A stretch of DNA of 64,000 nt, from contig JAPDOI010000185.1 of NCBI GenBank assembly GCA_029168955.1, forward strand, positions 1,226,001 to 1,290,000, in the 5' to 3' direction. The translations under genes and the position numbers were made by a program. This stretch comes from Aplectana chamaeleonis (Eukaryota; Nematoda; Chromadorea; Rhabditida; Cosmocercidae). Below are positions 31,670 through 40,969 of this stretch, in pieces (position 1 is the stretch's first letter; each line of letters begins with the position of its first letter). The notes under the pieces were generated by a model. That model did no database searches. It had not been told where the DNA came from and saw only the letters and a list, made by a program, of their open reading frames with translations.

Positions 31670-32050
31670 TTTCATGACGCGGCTCTCGCTTCTCATGGTG
31701 AGCGACTCGTTTTCCATGAATCGGCGCACGCTTCTCATGGTGTGCGACTCATTTTCCATGACGCGAAGCACGCTTCTCGTGGTGCGCGACTCGTTTTCTA
31801 TGACGCGGCGCACGCTTCTCATGGTGCGCGACTCATATTACATGATACGGAGCACACTTCTAATAATGCGTGACCCATTTTCCATGTCGCGGCGTACGCT
31901 TCTCGTAAAGCGCGTCTCATTTTTAATAACGTGTAGCACGCTTTTCATAAGTCGTCGGCCATTTTCGATGACGCGGCACACACTTCGCATTGATGGCGTT
32001 TTCCGTGACGCGACGTAAGTTTCCCGTAAAACGCTCTCTACCTCTCCACA
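31670..32050. repeat. 42-bp minisatellite, about eight units
   Basis: CTTCTCATGG and variants recur exactly every 42 bp (31689, 31731, 31773, 31815, 31857, 31899, 31941, 31983), with divergence rising to the right. As 42 is 14 codons, frames stay open on both strands (for example HASHGARLVFHDA), giving several long overlapping frames. I read these as by-products. Confidence 0.9.
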
Positions 32051-32154
32051 ATGCTCCACGCATCACTAACCCCGCCCACATTTTGCAAAGTGGAGATTCG
32101 ATCACAGAGGATAAGTACGGAGGATCGCTGAGGTTTTGGAAAGCGTAAATACTA

Positions 32155-32375
32155 CTCAGGCGATTCTGAGCCCCGAGCCGCCTGACAGTTCGTCTCGTGT
32201 TTCCTTAATCTCCGGGCCACTGCTGTTGCTGTCCGGGCCACAGCTGTTGCTGTTCGGGCTCCTCCAGTTCGCCCGGACGGCAACAGCAGTGGATTGTATA
32301 GCAACATCAGTGGCCCGGAAAATGGGGAAACACGAGCCGAACTGTCAGGCGGCTCGGGGCCGCGAATTGCCTGAG
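32155..32375. mobile_element. TA-flanked MITE with CTCAGG ends
   Basis: CTCAGGCGATTCTGAGC starts it and GCGAATTGCCTGAG ends it, between TA at 32153-32154 and 32376-32377. Arms of about 60 bp (with CCGCCTGACAGTTCG) face each other, and the core repeats CTGTTGCTG words. The CTCAG termini recall E1-E3. Confidence 0.75.
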
Positions 32376-32450
32376 TACAATTGCCAGTGGGATTCCATGT
32401 TGGGTCCGTGATTGCAGTGTACCAAGTGACGGTCTGGCTAAGGGGGTTTT

Positions 32451-32568
32451 TAGAGTTCCACCGCGGCGCGGCGCGATTTCATGATTCATATGCGAATCGA
32501 CGAGCGGCGCGTTATCGATCGATGCCCACAGAGAGCATTTCATCGCGCCGCGCTGCGATGGAACTCTA
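32451..32568. mobile_element. 118-bp palindromic MITE with TAGAGTTCCA ends
   Basis: TAGAGTTCCACCGCGGCG and CGCTGCGATGGAACTCTA are near-perfect inverse arms. The flanks TTT and AAA are compatible with a TWA-type target, but the exact duplication is ambiguous. Confidence 0.7.
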
Positions 32569-32589
32569 AAATAGGTCTAACACTGATCG

Positions 32590-32745
32590 CACTGCTGTCG
32601 CCCCGAGAGCGACCAGACAGTGGCCGAGGGGCGAACTGGCACCGGACAGGGACCGCGGTGCCAGTTGGCCCCTCGGCCGCTGTCCGGGCGATGACGTCAT
32701 AATTGGGAGGAGCCGGTCCCGCTCGGAGCGATGGTTTGCCTGGGT
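32590..32745. repeat. GC-rich hairpin repeat related to 26058-26210
   Basis: GACAGTGGCCGAGGGGCGAA mirrors TTGGCCCCTCGGCCGCTGTC. The end GGTCCCGCTCGGAGCGATGG matches the inverse of 26058-26090, so this is a dispersed repeat family. Confidence 0.6.
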
Positions 32746-33470
32746 TGTTGTCTGAAGATTTAACCACATATCCAGATTTTGGTAACTTTTTCAACTAGAA
32801 CAATGCAGGTCATGTTTTTTGCCTTAGCGGCTCGAAAGAAAGCGCAAAAGAAAATAGAAAGCCTTAACGCTCCTCTTTGGCTCAAATGCGTTCAAAGTGG
32901 TCCATTTGAGCAACTCACGGTGCCTACGCTACTACATCACATTGCCCACCGGCAGCGTACGCGTGGGACTCTTGTTATACACCAGCGAATGAGAACGTTC
33001 TGCGGGAACATTGCTACAGCTTGCTGCGTAGGTTAAAAACTCACGAATTATTGCGTACACGACGCAGTACTGCAGATAAAATTTCTTTGCGCGTTTTAAA
33101 TGTGTTTTGTCAACATTTTGGGGTAGTCGTAATGTGTTCCGACCGCAGAAGAGGCAGGGAAAGGGGAAAGAGCGTAGTGCGTGATAGGGCGAAGCACCGG
33201 GCAAGCGGCGGCCCACTCTCTACGTGTCTGACCATTGTCTCCCTCTCTAAACCAAACGGGGGTGTGTATACAAGTCTGTTGGTACCTGCTCGTTGGTGCC
33301 CCTGCTTCTACTGAACCCAGCAGACGTTTGAGTGTACACAGGGAACGTTCGAGCGATATAGCGTGCACAACTATATCGCGAAAGTATCCCGCACATTGCA
33401 TAAAGGTGTCGCCGTCCGGCACACTAAGGCCTCTGGTCCATAACACCTTAGGATCCGTACCTAGGGAGTC

Positions 33471-35669
33471 ATGGAGTCTTTGGCCACAAGCCACAATTTC
33501 GCCACCCTGAACTGTCGATCGCTGTCGAGTGATATCCAAAGAACTGCGCTATCCAGACTTCTGAGCTATTTCCATGCACCGTTTGCTGCTTTGCAGGAAA
33601 CCCGCCTCAAGGATAGACCCGTCATCAGCGTCGGAGAGTACACCATCTACTGCGGTAACGCTGACGATAGGAGAGTGGGAGGCTGTGCAATAGCTGTAAG
33701 GAAGGATTTCAATGGTATGGTCAAGGAGTTTGGCTCAACGTCGTGCCGGAATGCATTCGTACGACTGCGGGATCACAGAGGATTCAATCTGTGGATAGTG
33801 AGTGCTCATGCGCCCACTGAAACCGCCGAAGACAATTCGAAGGATGCGTTTTATGAGGAACTCAATACGTTGCTGGCCAGGATACCTTGTCAACATGCTG
33901 TTGTCGTGGGAATTGACGCAAATGCGAAGATGGGACTTGATCAGGAATCCGAAGTACTCGGTAAATGGTTCTACCCAGTGGAGCAAACATCGGACAATGG
34001 CTACCGCCTTGTCGACTTTTGTGAACGCAGTGGTCTGATTATTGCATCGACATTCAAGAGGAATCATCACCGCCATCAGCTTACGTGGCAGGGACCAACC
34101 CGGCTATCTCCAGAAGAGCAGCGGAAGCGGAAGATGACAACTTTGAAACTACAGCTTGACTATGTCCTGACGAGAAATATTCCAGTATCGGACATTCGAA
34201 GATCTAGAGCTGTGTGGGATGTCGCATTCGATTCAGATCACCGTCCTGTTCTGTTGAACTTCACTGCGAGGATTCATAAGAGGAAGCGAGGGGCTCAGCC
34301 TCTCCAGAGGATTGACATGACAAGTCTCAGAGATGAAGAGTGCAGAAGGAATTTCCGACAACGCGTTTCTATTCACATCGGAGTACGGACTAAGAAGAAA
34401 CTTTGCGACGCGGATTCTTTTGTCAAGTGCATCCAGGACGCTTCGAAAGAGGCACTCCCGGTTGTACAGCCTAAGAAGAAGTTCGCCTACGTCTCAGAAG
34501 AAACAACATCTACCTACAACAGAGTATGTGCTCTCCGAACTGCAGGAAACTTCGTGGAGGAGAAGCGTCTGAGGAGGAAGTTGCGTCGGCAGCTTCAAAG
34601 TGACCGCGAACGAGAGTGGACGTGTAGAGCTAAGGAGTTCGAGAAGGCTTGGGAGGAGAAGAATCCGAAGAAAGCCTACACGTTGCTGCGACAGTATAGC
34701 GGGAAGATGAAGAGATGTTCTCCTGTCTTGAACACTACCAATGGAGTTGCAGTTGGTGATGCGACGCTGCCAATATGGAAGGATTACTTCAGTTCACTAC
34801 TGAATCGTCCAGCGCCATCAGTACCTGAGCTCCCGCATGTTCAGAGAGCACATTACGATGTCAGTGAGGAACCGCCGACTGAGTCTGAAGTTTTGGATTG
34901 TGTCCGGAAAATGAAGAATGGAAAGGCAGGTGGAGATGACAACATCACTGCTGAAATGCTGAAAGCTCTTCCTCCGTCTGGGATTCGTGAAATGACCAAC
35001 ACCATCCGTGCCATATGGATGAGCGAAAGGATACCCGATTCGTGGAGACATGCGATCATCGTACCTCTTCACAAGAAGCTATCCGTCACGGATCCTAAGA
35101 ACTACAGAGGAATCTCTCTACTTCGTGTCATGTACAAGGTTTTAGAACGTATCATTCTCGAGCGACTTATCAAACATCGTGAAGGAACGACCAGAGATGA
35201 GCAAGCCGGTTTTCGACCTGGAAGATCGACCATCGACCAAGTGTTCGTCGTGAGAAGAGTAATTGAATCGTGGCAGCGGTTTTCGAAGCCATTACAGCTT
35301 GCTTTTTTGGACTTTGAAGCCGCGTTCGACTCTCCTCATCGTGATCGATTGCTCAATGCTCTGCGAGCAGATGGAGTCCCGGAAAAGTATGTTCGGTTAA
35401 TCGAGGACATGAACAAAGGAACAACAGCAGCAGTTCGTACACCTGTCGGATTTACGTCAGCTTTCGAGGTGAAAACAGGAGTAAGGCAAGGAGCCGTTGC
35501 AGGACCTTTTCTTTTCAACTTCGCCGTTGATGACATCATGCGTAGAGTTGCAGAACAGTTTCCTGCGGATGTGATCCTAACACCATCAGGACGCTCCTTG
35601 TCGACCTGGAGTACGCCGACGACATTGTGTTATTCGCTGAAAACAACGCAAAACTGCAAAGGATTGTGA
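33471..35669 (+). CDS. RTE copy B endonuclease and reverse transcriptase, to a frameshift
   Basis: This 732-codon frame is the pol protein of an RTE-clade LINE. Endonuclease, residues 1-265: LNCRSL near 13, catalytic E in QETRL at 43, SAHAP at 111-115, GIDAN at 147-151, TW at 205, D230 in LQLDY, and an intact SDH at 255-257. Reverse transcriptase: VPLHKK, NYRGISLL, GFRPGRS near 580, FLDFEAAFD near 612 and GVRQGAVAGP near 670. The last 19 or so residues are out of frame: YADD (35612-35623) lies in another frame after a one-base loss that copy A shares. The start is the first ATG in frame, in the same context in both copies. RTE elements usually carry this single large protein. In use it would nick target DNA and prime copying there. 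Confidence 0.85.
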   Translation: MESLATSHNFATLNCRSLSSDIQRTALSRLLSYFHAPFAALQETRLKDRPVISVGEYTIYCGNADDRRVGGCAIAVRKDFNGMVKEFGSTSCRNAFVRLRDHRGFNLWIVSAHAPTETAEDNSKDAFYEELNTLLARIPCQHAVVVGIDANAKMGLDQESEVLGKWFYPVEQTSDNGYRLVDFCERSGLIIASTFKRNHHRHQLTWQGPTRLSPEEQRKRKMTTLKLQLDYVLTRNIPVSDIRRSRAVWDVAFDSDHRPVLLNFTARIHKRKRGAQPLQRIDMTSLRDEECRRNFRQRVSIHIGVRTKKKLCDADSFVKCIQDASKEALPVVQPKKKFAYVSEETTSTYNRVCALRTAGNFVEEKRLRRKLRRQLQSDREREWTCRAKEFEKAWEEKNPKKAYTLLRQYSGKMKRCSPVLNTTNGVAVGDATLPIWKDYFSSLLNRPAPSVPELPHVQRAHYDVSEEPPTESEVLDCVRKMKNGKAGGDDNITAEMLKALPPSGIREMTNTIRAIWMSERIPDSWRHAIIVPLHKKLSVTDPKNYRGISLLRVMYKVLERIILERLIKHREGTTRDEQAGFRPGRSTIDQVFVVRRVIESWQRFSKPLQLAFLDFEAAFDSPHRDRLLNALRADGVPEKYVRLIEDMNKGTTAAVRTPVGFTSAFEVKTGVRQGAVAGPFLFNFAVDDIMRRVAEQFPADVILTPSGRSLSTWSTPTTLCYSLKTTQNCKGL

Positions 35670-36088
35670 ACCTCGTTTCGAAGTATGCCGCAGCCTATGG
35701 ACTTCGTCTTCGTCCCGACAAATGCAAGCAGATGTGGGTCTCTCAGAGGCCTTCAACTGGAGTTTGTGTGGACGGACAACGTATCGAACTGGTGGACGAT
35801 TTCTGTTATTTGGGCTGTTTGCTGAAGAACGATGGTAGTTATGCAGCGGATATTCGACAACGATGTGCGAAAGCTACGTCTGCATTCAATTCTCTAACCA
35901 AGTGTTTGTGGTCTACCACCATCGCGAAGGAAGTCAAGTTGCGCGTCTACCTATCCGCTATTCGCCCTATCATGATGTACGGATCGGAGACGTGGGCAGC
36001 ACCGAAAACGCAGATGGCAAGGTTGGATTGCACGGAGAGGAAGCTTTTAGGCGTTTGCTTGATATTTCTGGCCGCGTGTATGCCATAA
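35591..36088 (+). pseudogene. RTE copy B YADD box and downstream region
   Basis: In the shifted frame: TLLVDLEYADDIVLFAENN, then LRPDKCKQMW, ELVDDFCYLGC and MMYGSETWAAP. Two single-base losses near 36048 and 36061, relative to copy A, wreck the LFRRLLGYFWPR motif, which here reads LLGVCLIFLAAC before a stop. Confidence 0.85.
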
Positions 36089-36128
36089 CGAAGACCTTTA
36101 CAAGGAAATCGACGCAGTACATCAACGC

Positions 36129-36491
36129 TTGACACGAGGGAGGTGCCAGCATCTCCTAACGCCATCTCAAGCCGCAATAGAAAGTCGACTTCGACTGCTC
36201 GGGCATATACTAAGAAGAACGCCGGATCGTCTCGTACAACACGCTTTAAAAATGCTTCCAAATCCTGTCTGGAAACGGCCACCTGGGCGTAGGCGAAAGT
36301 TCTGGACGGATGTGGTTAAAGAGGATTTAAAGTCACTCGGCATCGAAAGACAGTTCAGGCGCGATGTTTCGTTTCGCAGGAAATGGAATAGTGACAGCTG
36401 GATGGAATGTGTTCAAATTGTGGCTGAAGACCGTGAAAAATGGACACGGCTGACTTCTAGGACGGCACACCTCGGTGAAGATGCGGAATGA
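36129..36491 (+). pseudogene. RTE copy B C-terminal tail
   Basis: LTRGRCQHLL, RLRLLGHILRRTPDRLVQ, VWKRPPGRRRKFWTDVVKE and FRRDVSFRRKWN: the C-terminal region after reverse transcriptase, complete and in frame with itself, with the 16 bp missing from copy A present. Confidence 0.85.
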
Positions 36492-36570
36492 CCGCGTCAG
36501 GCGAAAGCCAACCGATTAAGTCAAGTAAGTCAAAAGTCTAAACCAAACACTGCCGCGACGACGCACATGA

Positions 36571-36706
36571 GGCGTCGTTTATACTTCCGCCGCTGATCGG
36601 CGTGGCAAAGTGCAATCCTACAATATCGATCGTGCCGCGCCGCGTGGTCAATATCACAGAAATGCACTGTGCCGCGCAGCTCGGCGGCGGGAGTATAAAC
36701 GATCCC
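36571..36706. mobile_element. 136-bp Harbinger-like MITE, GGCGTCGTTTATAC ends
   Basis: GGCGTCGTTTATACTTCCGC and GGCGGGAGTATAAACGATCC are inverse ends. The flanks TGA and TTA differ by one base, so a TTA duplication is likely. It is the same length and family as 38825-38960. It lies 22 bp beyond the RTE copy B duplication. Confidence 0.7.
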
Positions 36707-37204
36707 TTAGCGCGTGCGTCATCGCGACAGGGTTTGGCCGCGCCAGAGAAGGAGACAACGTGGCAAACGCAGAGAGTGGGCTGTCGCTAACCCTGTGTTT
36801 TATCAGATCACGCACTTCGCTGCTTCCCCGGTTTACCCCACCTCTTTTGCGGCGGAAATCATTACAACCACCATCCAACATTTTGCTCTTCTACTGCAAT
36901 TTTGCGAAAATCTTGCATATTTCTATTATGATGTTTTAACAAGTTTTTAACAAGTTCGGGCTTGAAAAAACAGTCATCTGGTGGAACTTGGCAAATTTTC
37001 GACCGGATAGGTCCCGCAACGACACAGTACACGGCGCCGCGGCGTGTATAACTTCTCTGTTGGCTTTTCGCCGCATTTTTCTGTGACAGCTGTTCTTTTC
37101 GGAATGCCTCAGCAGAGTGAGGGTGCAAATAAGTGACAGCTGTCCTGTCATTTTCACTGCATCCTGTCGGTGTATAAACAGTAGAGTATATCAAACAAAT
37201 AAAA

Positions 37205-37440
37205 ATTTTCGAATATTCGAATAAACGAATTATTCGAAAAATTGACTTCTCCAAATATTCGAATAAACGAATTATTCAAGAAATTGACTTCTGCGAATAT
37301 TCGAATGATCGAAATATTCGAAAAAATGACTTCTCCGAATATTCGAATAAACGAATCATTCGAAAATTTGACTCTTCCGAATAATCGAATTATTCGAATG
37401 ATTCGAATACGAATAATTCGAATATTCGGCCAAAATCGCG
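37205..37440. repeat. 42-bp ATTCG-rich array, four units
   Basis: ATTGACTTCTCCGAATATTC followed by GAATAAACGAATTATTCG repeats every 42 bp (phase points 37242, 37284, 37326, 37368). The flank to about 37725 matches 63440-64000, so the array belongs to a longer dispersed repeat. Confidence 0.9.
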
Positions 37441-37705
37441 AGTATTCGAATAAGAAGTACGGACCGAGTGCGCATAATCGAACCCCCTTTCGCGGCACTA
37501 CGAACTTTCTTGACCTTTTTTTGTATAGTATTATATAGATCAAAGCTATGCCAATGTTTTTCCACGAAAAAGACGTTCCGCATTATATCATAAGAGTATT
37601 CAAACTAACATTTACCACTGTCTATGAGTAGTTGTTGAACGATACGATCAAATTCTCTGGATTTTCTAAACAATATCTGCCAACAATATCCGAATTTCCT
37701 ATCAG
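37441..37705. repeat. Array-linked flank shared with 63421-63990
   Basis: Words such as AATCGAACCCCC, CGCGGCACTA, GATCAAAGCTATG and CTATGAGTAG occur in the same order at both places. At 37532-37538 the site TATATAG is uninterrupted, while at 63532 a 278-bp MITE is inserted. No gene is seen. Confidence 0.8.
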
Positions 37706-37709
37706 TTTA

Positions 37710-37910
37710 AGATGCTATCTGAGCGGGGGGGCACAGTTGTATCGCACACGACCACGCCAATTTTTCCGTGCCGCAATCACTCCTGATTTGTGCGGGGGAG
37801 GGAAAACCCGGGTAGGAGCTCAAATTTAGTGCGGCACGATAAAATGGGCGGGGCCAAGTGCACCCAGACATAGTGGCCCCCCACCGCCAAGATAGCACCC
37901 AGTTTGGTTG
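37710..37910. mobile_element. Foldback repeat with GATGCTATCTGAGCGG end
   Basis: GCTATCTGAGCGGGGGGGCA at the left mirrors CCCCCCACCGCCAAGATAGC at the right; the inner arms share GTGCCGC and GCGGCAC. The end of the window (GTGCTATCTTAGCG) repeats the start of this element. Confidence 0.6.
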
Positions 37911-38250
37911 GAGACATTTCACCTCTGCAAAAATATAATGTGAATGTTTAATAAGAACTGGCTCAAAGCTGCAGCGATTGACCTAAATTCATGGCAATTA
38001 AGTATTACGTAATACTCAAGCAGCGTAAGGTAGCAGTTTCTGGAACATCGCTCGAATCTGTTTGGGACATACACCATCAGATGAAAAACAGCATCTGTTA
38101 CGTCTGCCCACAAATTCGGTGGTGAGCGAGATACTCCACCATTAGGTTTCTCACTATCTCATGTTTTATATTGGAGTATTCCGATTATATTCGAACTTTC
38201 TACAAGTTTGATCGGGGACATTTCACCCCTGGACCGCAAAAATAGACATG
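37911..38250. repeat. Direct duplication pair of about 25 bp
   Basis: GTTTGGTTGGAGACATTTCA near 37901 recurs as GTTTGATCGGGGACATTTCA near 38203. No gene is seen between. Confidence 0.45.
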
Positions 38251-38282
38251 TGCCGGAGACTCTGCTTATTTTTCTGAAATTA

Positions 38283-38635
38283 TTCGTTTATTCGGCCGAA
38301 TATTCGAATATTGGGCCGAATAAACGAATTATTCGAAAAATTGACTTTTCCGAATATTTGAATAAACGAATTATTCGAAAAATTGACTTTTCCGAATATT
38401 CAAATAAACGAATTATTCGAAAAATTGACTTTTCCGAATATTCGAATAAACGAATTATTCGAAAAATTGACTTTTCCGAATATTCGAATAAACGAATTAT
38501 TCGAAAAATTGACTTTTTCGAATATTCGAATAAACGCATTATTCGAAAAATTGACTTTTCCGAAGAATCGAATTATTCGAATATTCGATTATTCGTTTAT
38601 TCTGCCGAATATTCGTTTTCCGAATATTCGTTGTC
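38283..38635. repeat. 42-bp ATTCG-rich array, about six units, with inverted flanks
   Basis: TTGACTTTTCCGAATATTCG units recur exactly every 42 bp (38341, 38383, 38425, 38467, 38509, 38551). Each contains CGAATAAACGAATTATTCG, so it can fold, and GAATATTC, a GAAnnTTC pair. Both strands stay open in 14-residue repeats. Inverted ATTCGTTTATTCGGCCGAAT-like blocks flank the array. Confidence 0.9.
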
Positions 38636-38644
38636 TAATAAATA

Positions 38645-39055
38645 GGGGCTGAGCAGCGTGGCATCGCGGTTCGGCGCGTCCAGATGAGGGGTTGATTAGG
38701 GTCCCGCCGCTGAAAGGCAAGGCAGCATGCAAGGGGGAGTATCGACCATGCGGAGGCTCACGATCGATCCCCTCCATTGCATGCTGCCGCGCCTTTCAGC
38801 GGCGAGACTCCAGTCGGCTTCTAAGGGGTCGTCTATACTTCCGCCGCCGAGCGACGCGGCAAAGTGCAATCCTACGATATTGACTACGTGGCGTCGCACG
38901 ATCAATGTCATAGAATTGCACTTCGCCGCGCCGCTCGACTGCGGAAGCATAAACGACCCCTAGAGGGCTGCCATATTGATAGGTCGCGGCGATCTATGAA
39001 TGCGACAACCCATCATAAAGTCGCACCGCGCCGCGATGCCACTCTGATAAGTCCA
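38645..39055. mobile_element. Palindromic element holding another hairpin and a MITE
   Basis: GTGGCATCGCGG near 38660 faces CCGCGATGCCAC near 39035. Inside are a hairpin with arms CCGCCGCTGAAAGGC and GCCTTTCAGCGGCG (38702-38805) and the MITE at 38825-38960. Outer limits are uncertain. Confidence 0.5.
38825..38960. mobile_element. 136-bp Harbinger-like MITE, GGGGTCGTCTATAC ends
   Basis: GGGGTCGTCTATACTTCCGC and GCGGAAGCATAAACGACCCC are inverse ends flanked by TAA (38822-38824) and TAG (38961-38963), a mutated TAA duplication. Confidence 0.75.
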
Positions 39056-39059
39056 ACGA

Positions 39060-40470
39060 ATCTCGCATTCGCTACGAAGACGGTAAATCCAACATCATAT
39101 AGGCGAGTCTTCGCACTTTTACGTGGAAACAGTTGTAGCAAATCACATTAAACGAAATGAATTGAACGCAGTGTTCGCGGGAGGTTTCATTTTCAATATC
39201 TCCACGGTTTACGGAAGGACTGATAAAGGGTAGGGTATAAAAGAAATGAAGAGCGGTGTGTTATATTCACACACCGTCTTTCTCCAGAGGTAAGTGGCTG
39301 AAGCTAGGGAGTAGGGAAGCAGCCTCACCGGTGATAAAGATATCACGATATCGCGCCCTAAACATGGAAAGCTCTGGAAAGAAAAACTTCTACATTTCCG
39401 TGAGAATTTTGTGCCGTTGGCAAATCATAAACTTGTCTAAAAAAGAACGCAAAAGCGGCGTTTGTGTGCTAAAATAGGCCTACCTTTGCTTACGTTGACT
39501 TTTGTGAAGGGAAGAATTGGCCGCTATGAAGCAAAATTATTACAAATCAATCCAGTCAAGCGTTTCAGCTCACTTTACAAAACGTACTTTCTTTATTTAT
39601 TTCATCTCTATCGCGCTCCAAAATCGAACAATTATGTTCCACGGATAATAGTCATGACTTCAATACCTTGATGATCCACCTTCACTGCGCTTCGCCGCCG
39701 TGTGGACCACATCTCATCCAGCTCGATCGATCCCGAGCAAAGGAGATTCAGTGATGGCGATTTACTGGAAGCCCTCGCACAGTGCAGAATGTCTTGAGTG
39801 TGCCCGAAAATACAAAGTTTCATCTTCAAGGGAGAACAGCCCAGAGGCCGGTGGCAAGCACGAGGTAATCAGACTGTTTTACGCAAGCTCCATCGGTCAT
39901 CCATGCGACGCAGCACGTGTCCTGCACATCAGCGTTTGACTTCAATAAGAGGGGAAAAAGAGAGAAAAACTGGAAAGTCAAAAAAACATGATGTCAGGCT
40001 ACTATGTACTACAGGAAAGCCTGTAGTTGGAGCATGTAGATCAGCTAAGCATGATTTGATTGCTTATGCGATACTGTTTAGAGCGGGGATCCCCAGAGGA
40101 TTGACACACGCCTAGAACTTTATCCTCTATCTTTTATAGCGGTCGAAAAATAAAATCCGAATTACTGAAAAAAGGACATATGTATATTCAAGTCATTCAG
40201 AATAGGAATCTCCGAAAGTGCGCCAAAATGAGGGTAAAACAAACTCCGATTATTAGAAAATGAATGATTGATATCTAATGTGAAGCAGTGTGTCTACATC
40301 AGTAAGCCTAAAGATTTCATATGTCATAGTTGACCCTATATCTAAAGTTCACGTTAGGTTTCGTTTCTTGTTTTCAATGTTTCTGCGCTGGTAAGTGAGT
40401 GCACGAAGAGGATATCAGCTAAAAGGTACCACAAAACTCTAAATTCCACGAGAAAAAAAAACGGGTGCAG
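39060..40470. other. No clear gene; SINE-tail-like piece
   Basis: Frames of up to 105 codons cross this stretch, but I recognise none. At 40085-40140 CCCCAGAGGATTGACACACG followed by an AACTTTATC stretch resembles the tail of the SINE at 11395-11683. Near 39240-39290 TGTTATATTCACACACC is followed by a GAGGTAAGT splice-donor-like word, with nothing to support a gene. Confidence 0.35.
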
Positions 40471-40480
40471 AGGTCATTAA

Positions 40481-40964
40481 AGGCACAGGGCACCCAAAAA
40501 AATAATTTGCAGATTTCATTCTTATCTTGGAGAGAGTCACATGCTGATCACAGTGGTATCTCTGAAGTCGTCCAAGACCCCCTTTGAACAAAGTTATGGC
40601 TCTTCAAAGATGCCTAGATTTCGAGGGTGAAAAATTGGTGGACGAGTTGTCTCAGGCCTCCATTTCTCTTCATTCGCAATCGTTGAGTGAAAGAAAGCCA
40701 GGATAAGGAGACAGTCCGGCAATGGACTGAAGAACGACGATTTGTTGGAATTCATTCATCCATCGAGCCGCTATCGAGTCCGAAAATCTGTTAGGGGGCC
40801 GGGCCTGTGGTGGTGAGCGAAGGGGGTCGGGCCTGTGGTGGTCGCTTATATCTCGCTTATTTGGAGGAAATGAGATCTGGCATTTGGCACGTGTTATACA
40901 GGAGGGGTCTTCTACACAATTACATGAAAATCTCGAAATTCATATCTGAGGGTGTACTGTGCCT
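40481..40964. mobile_element. TTAA MITE, AGGCACAG ends
   Basis: AGGCACAGGGCACCC at the left and TGTACTGTGCCT at the right, with TTAA at 40477-40480 and 40965-40968. Same family as 53268-53700. Confidence 0.8.
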
Positions 40965-40969
40965 TTAAA

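Larger units (their letters stand above)
33258..36536 (+). mobile_element. RTE-type LINE copy B
   Basis: Near full length, almost identical to copy A, and flanked by TCTAAACCAAAC at 33246-33257 and 36537-36548 (12 bp). This target differs from that of copy A, so the two are separate retrotransposition events. It starts GGGGGTGTGTATAC and ends GTCAAGTAAGTC. It is better preserved than A, but the polymerase frame is broken before YADD and again near 36046. Confidence 0.9.
32963..37175. mobile_element. Harbinger-like foldback split by RTE copy B
   Basis: GTTATACACCAGCG near 32973 and GGTGTATAA near 37170 are the outer ends, like those of 13050-13541. The left flank of the LINE (33140-33240) mirrors the right flank (36750-36870), including GTAGTGCGTGAT against ATCACGCACTTC and GCCCACTCTCT against AGAGAGTGGGC. 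The LINE and a 136-bp MITE therefore sit within one foldback. The outermost bases are degenerate. Confidence 0.6.

Noticed and set aside
31559..32059. Overlapping 14-residue-repeat frames on both strands
   Set aside because: Same cause as above, a 42-bp minisatellite with no start, splice or family support.
37205..37440. Possible CRISPR array
   Set aside because: The units are directly tandem with no unique spacers, and the genome is eukaryotic.
37481..37500. B-box-like GGGTTCGATT (inverse strand) here and at 63475
   Set aside because: No A box or cloverleaf at the right distance; it is part of the dispersed array-linked repeat.
37182..37725. Helitron
   Set aside because: I could not see a TC start, a CTRR end with hairpin, or AT insertion for the array-bearing repeat.
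38208..38645. 145-codon frame with repeated NKRIIRKIDFSEYS units, and its partner on the other strand
   Set aside because: It is a by-product of the 42-bp tandem repeat, whose period is divisible by three; both strands are open for the same reason.
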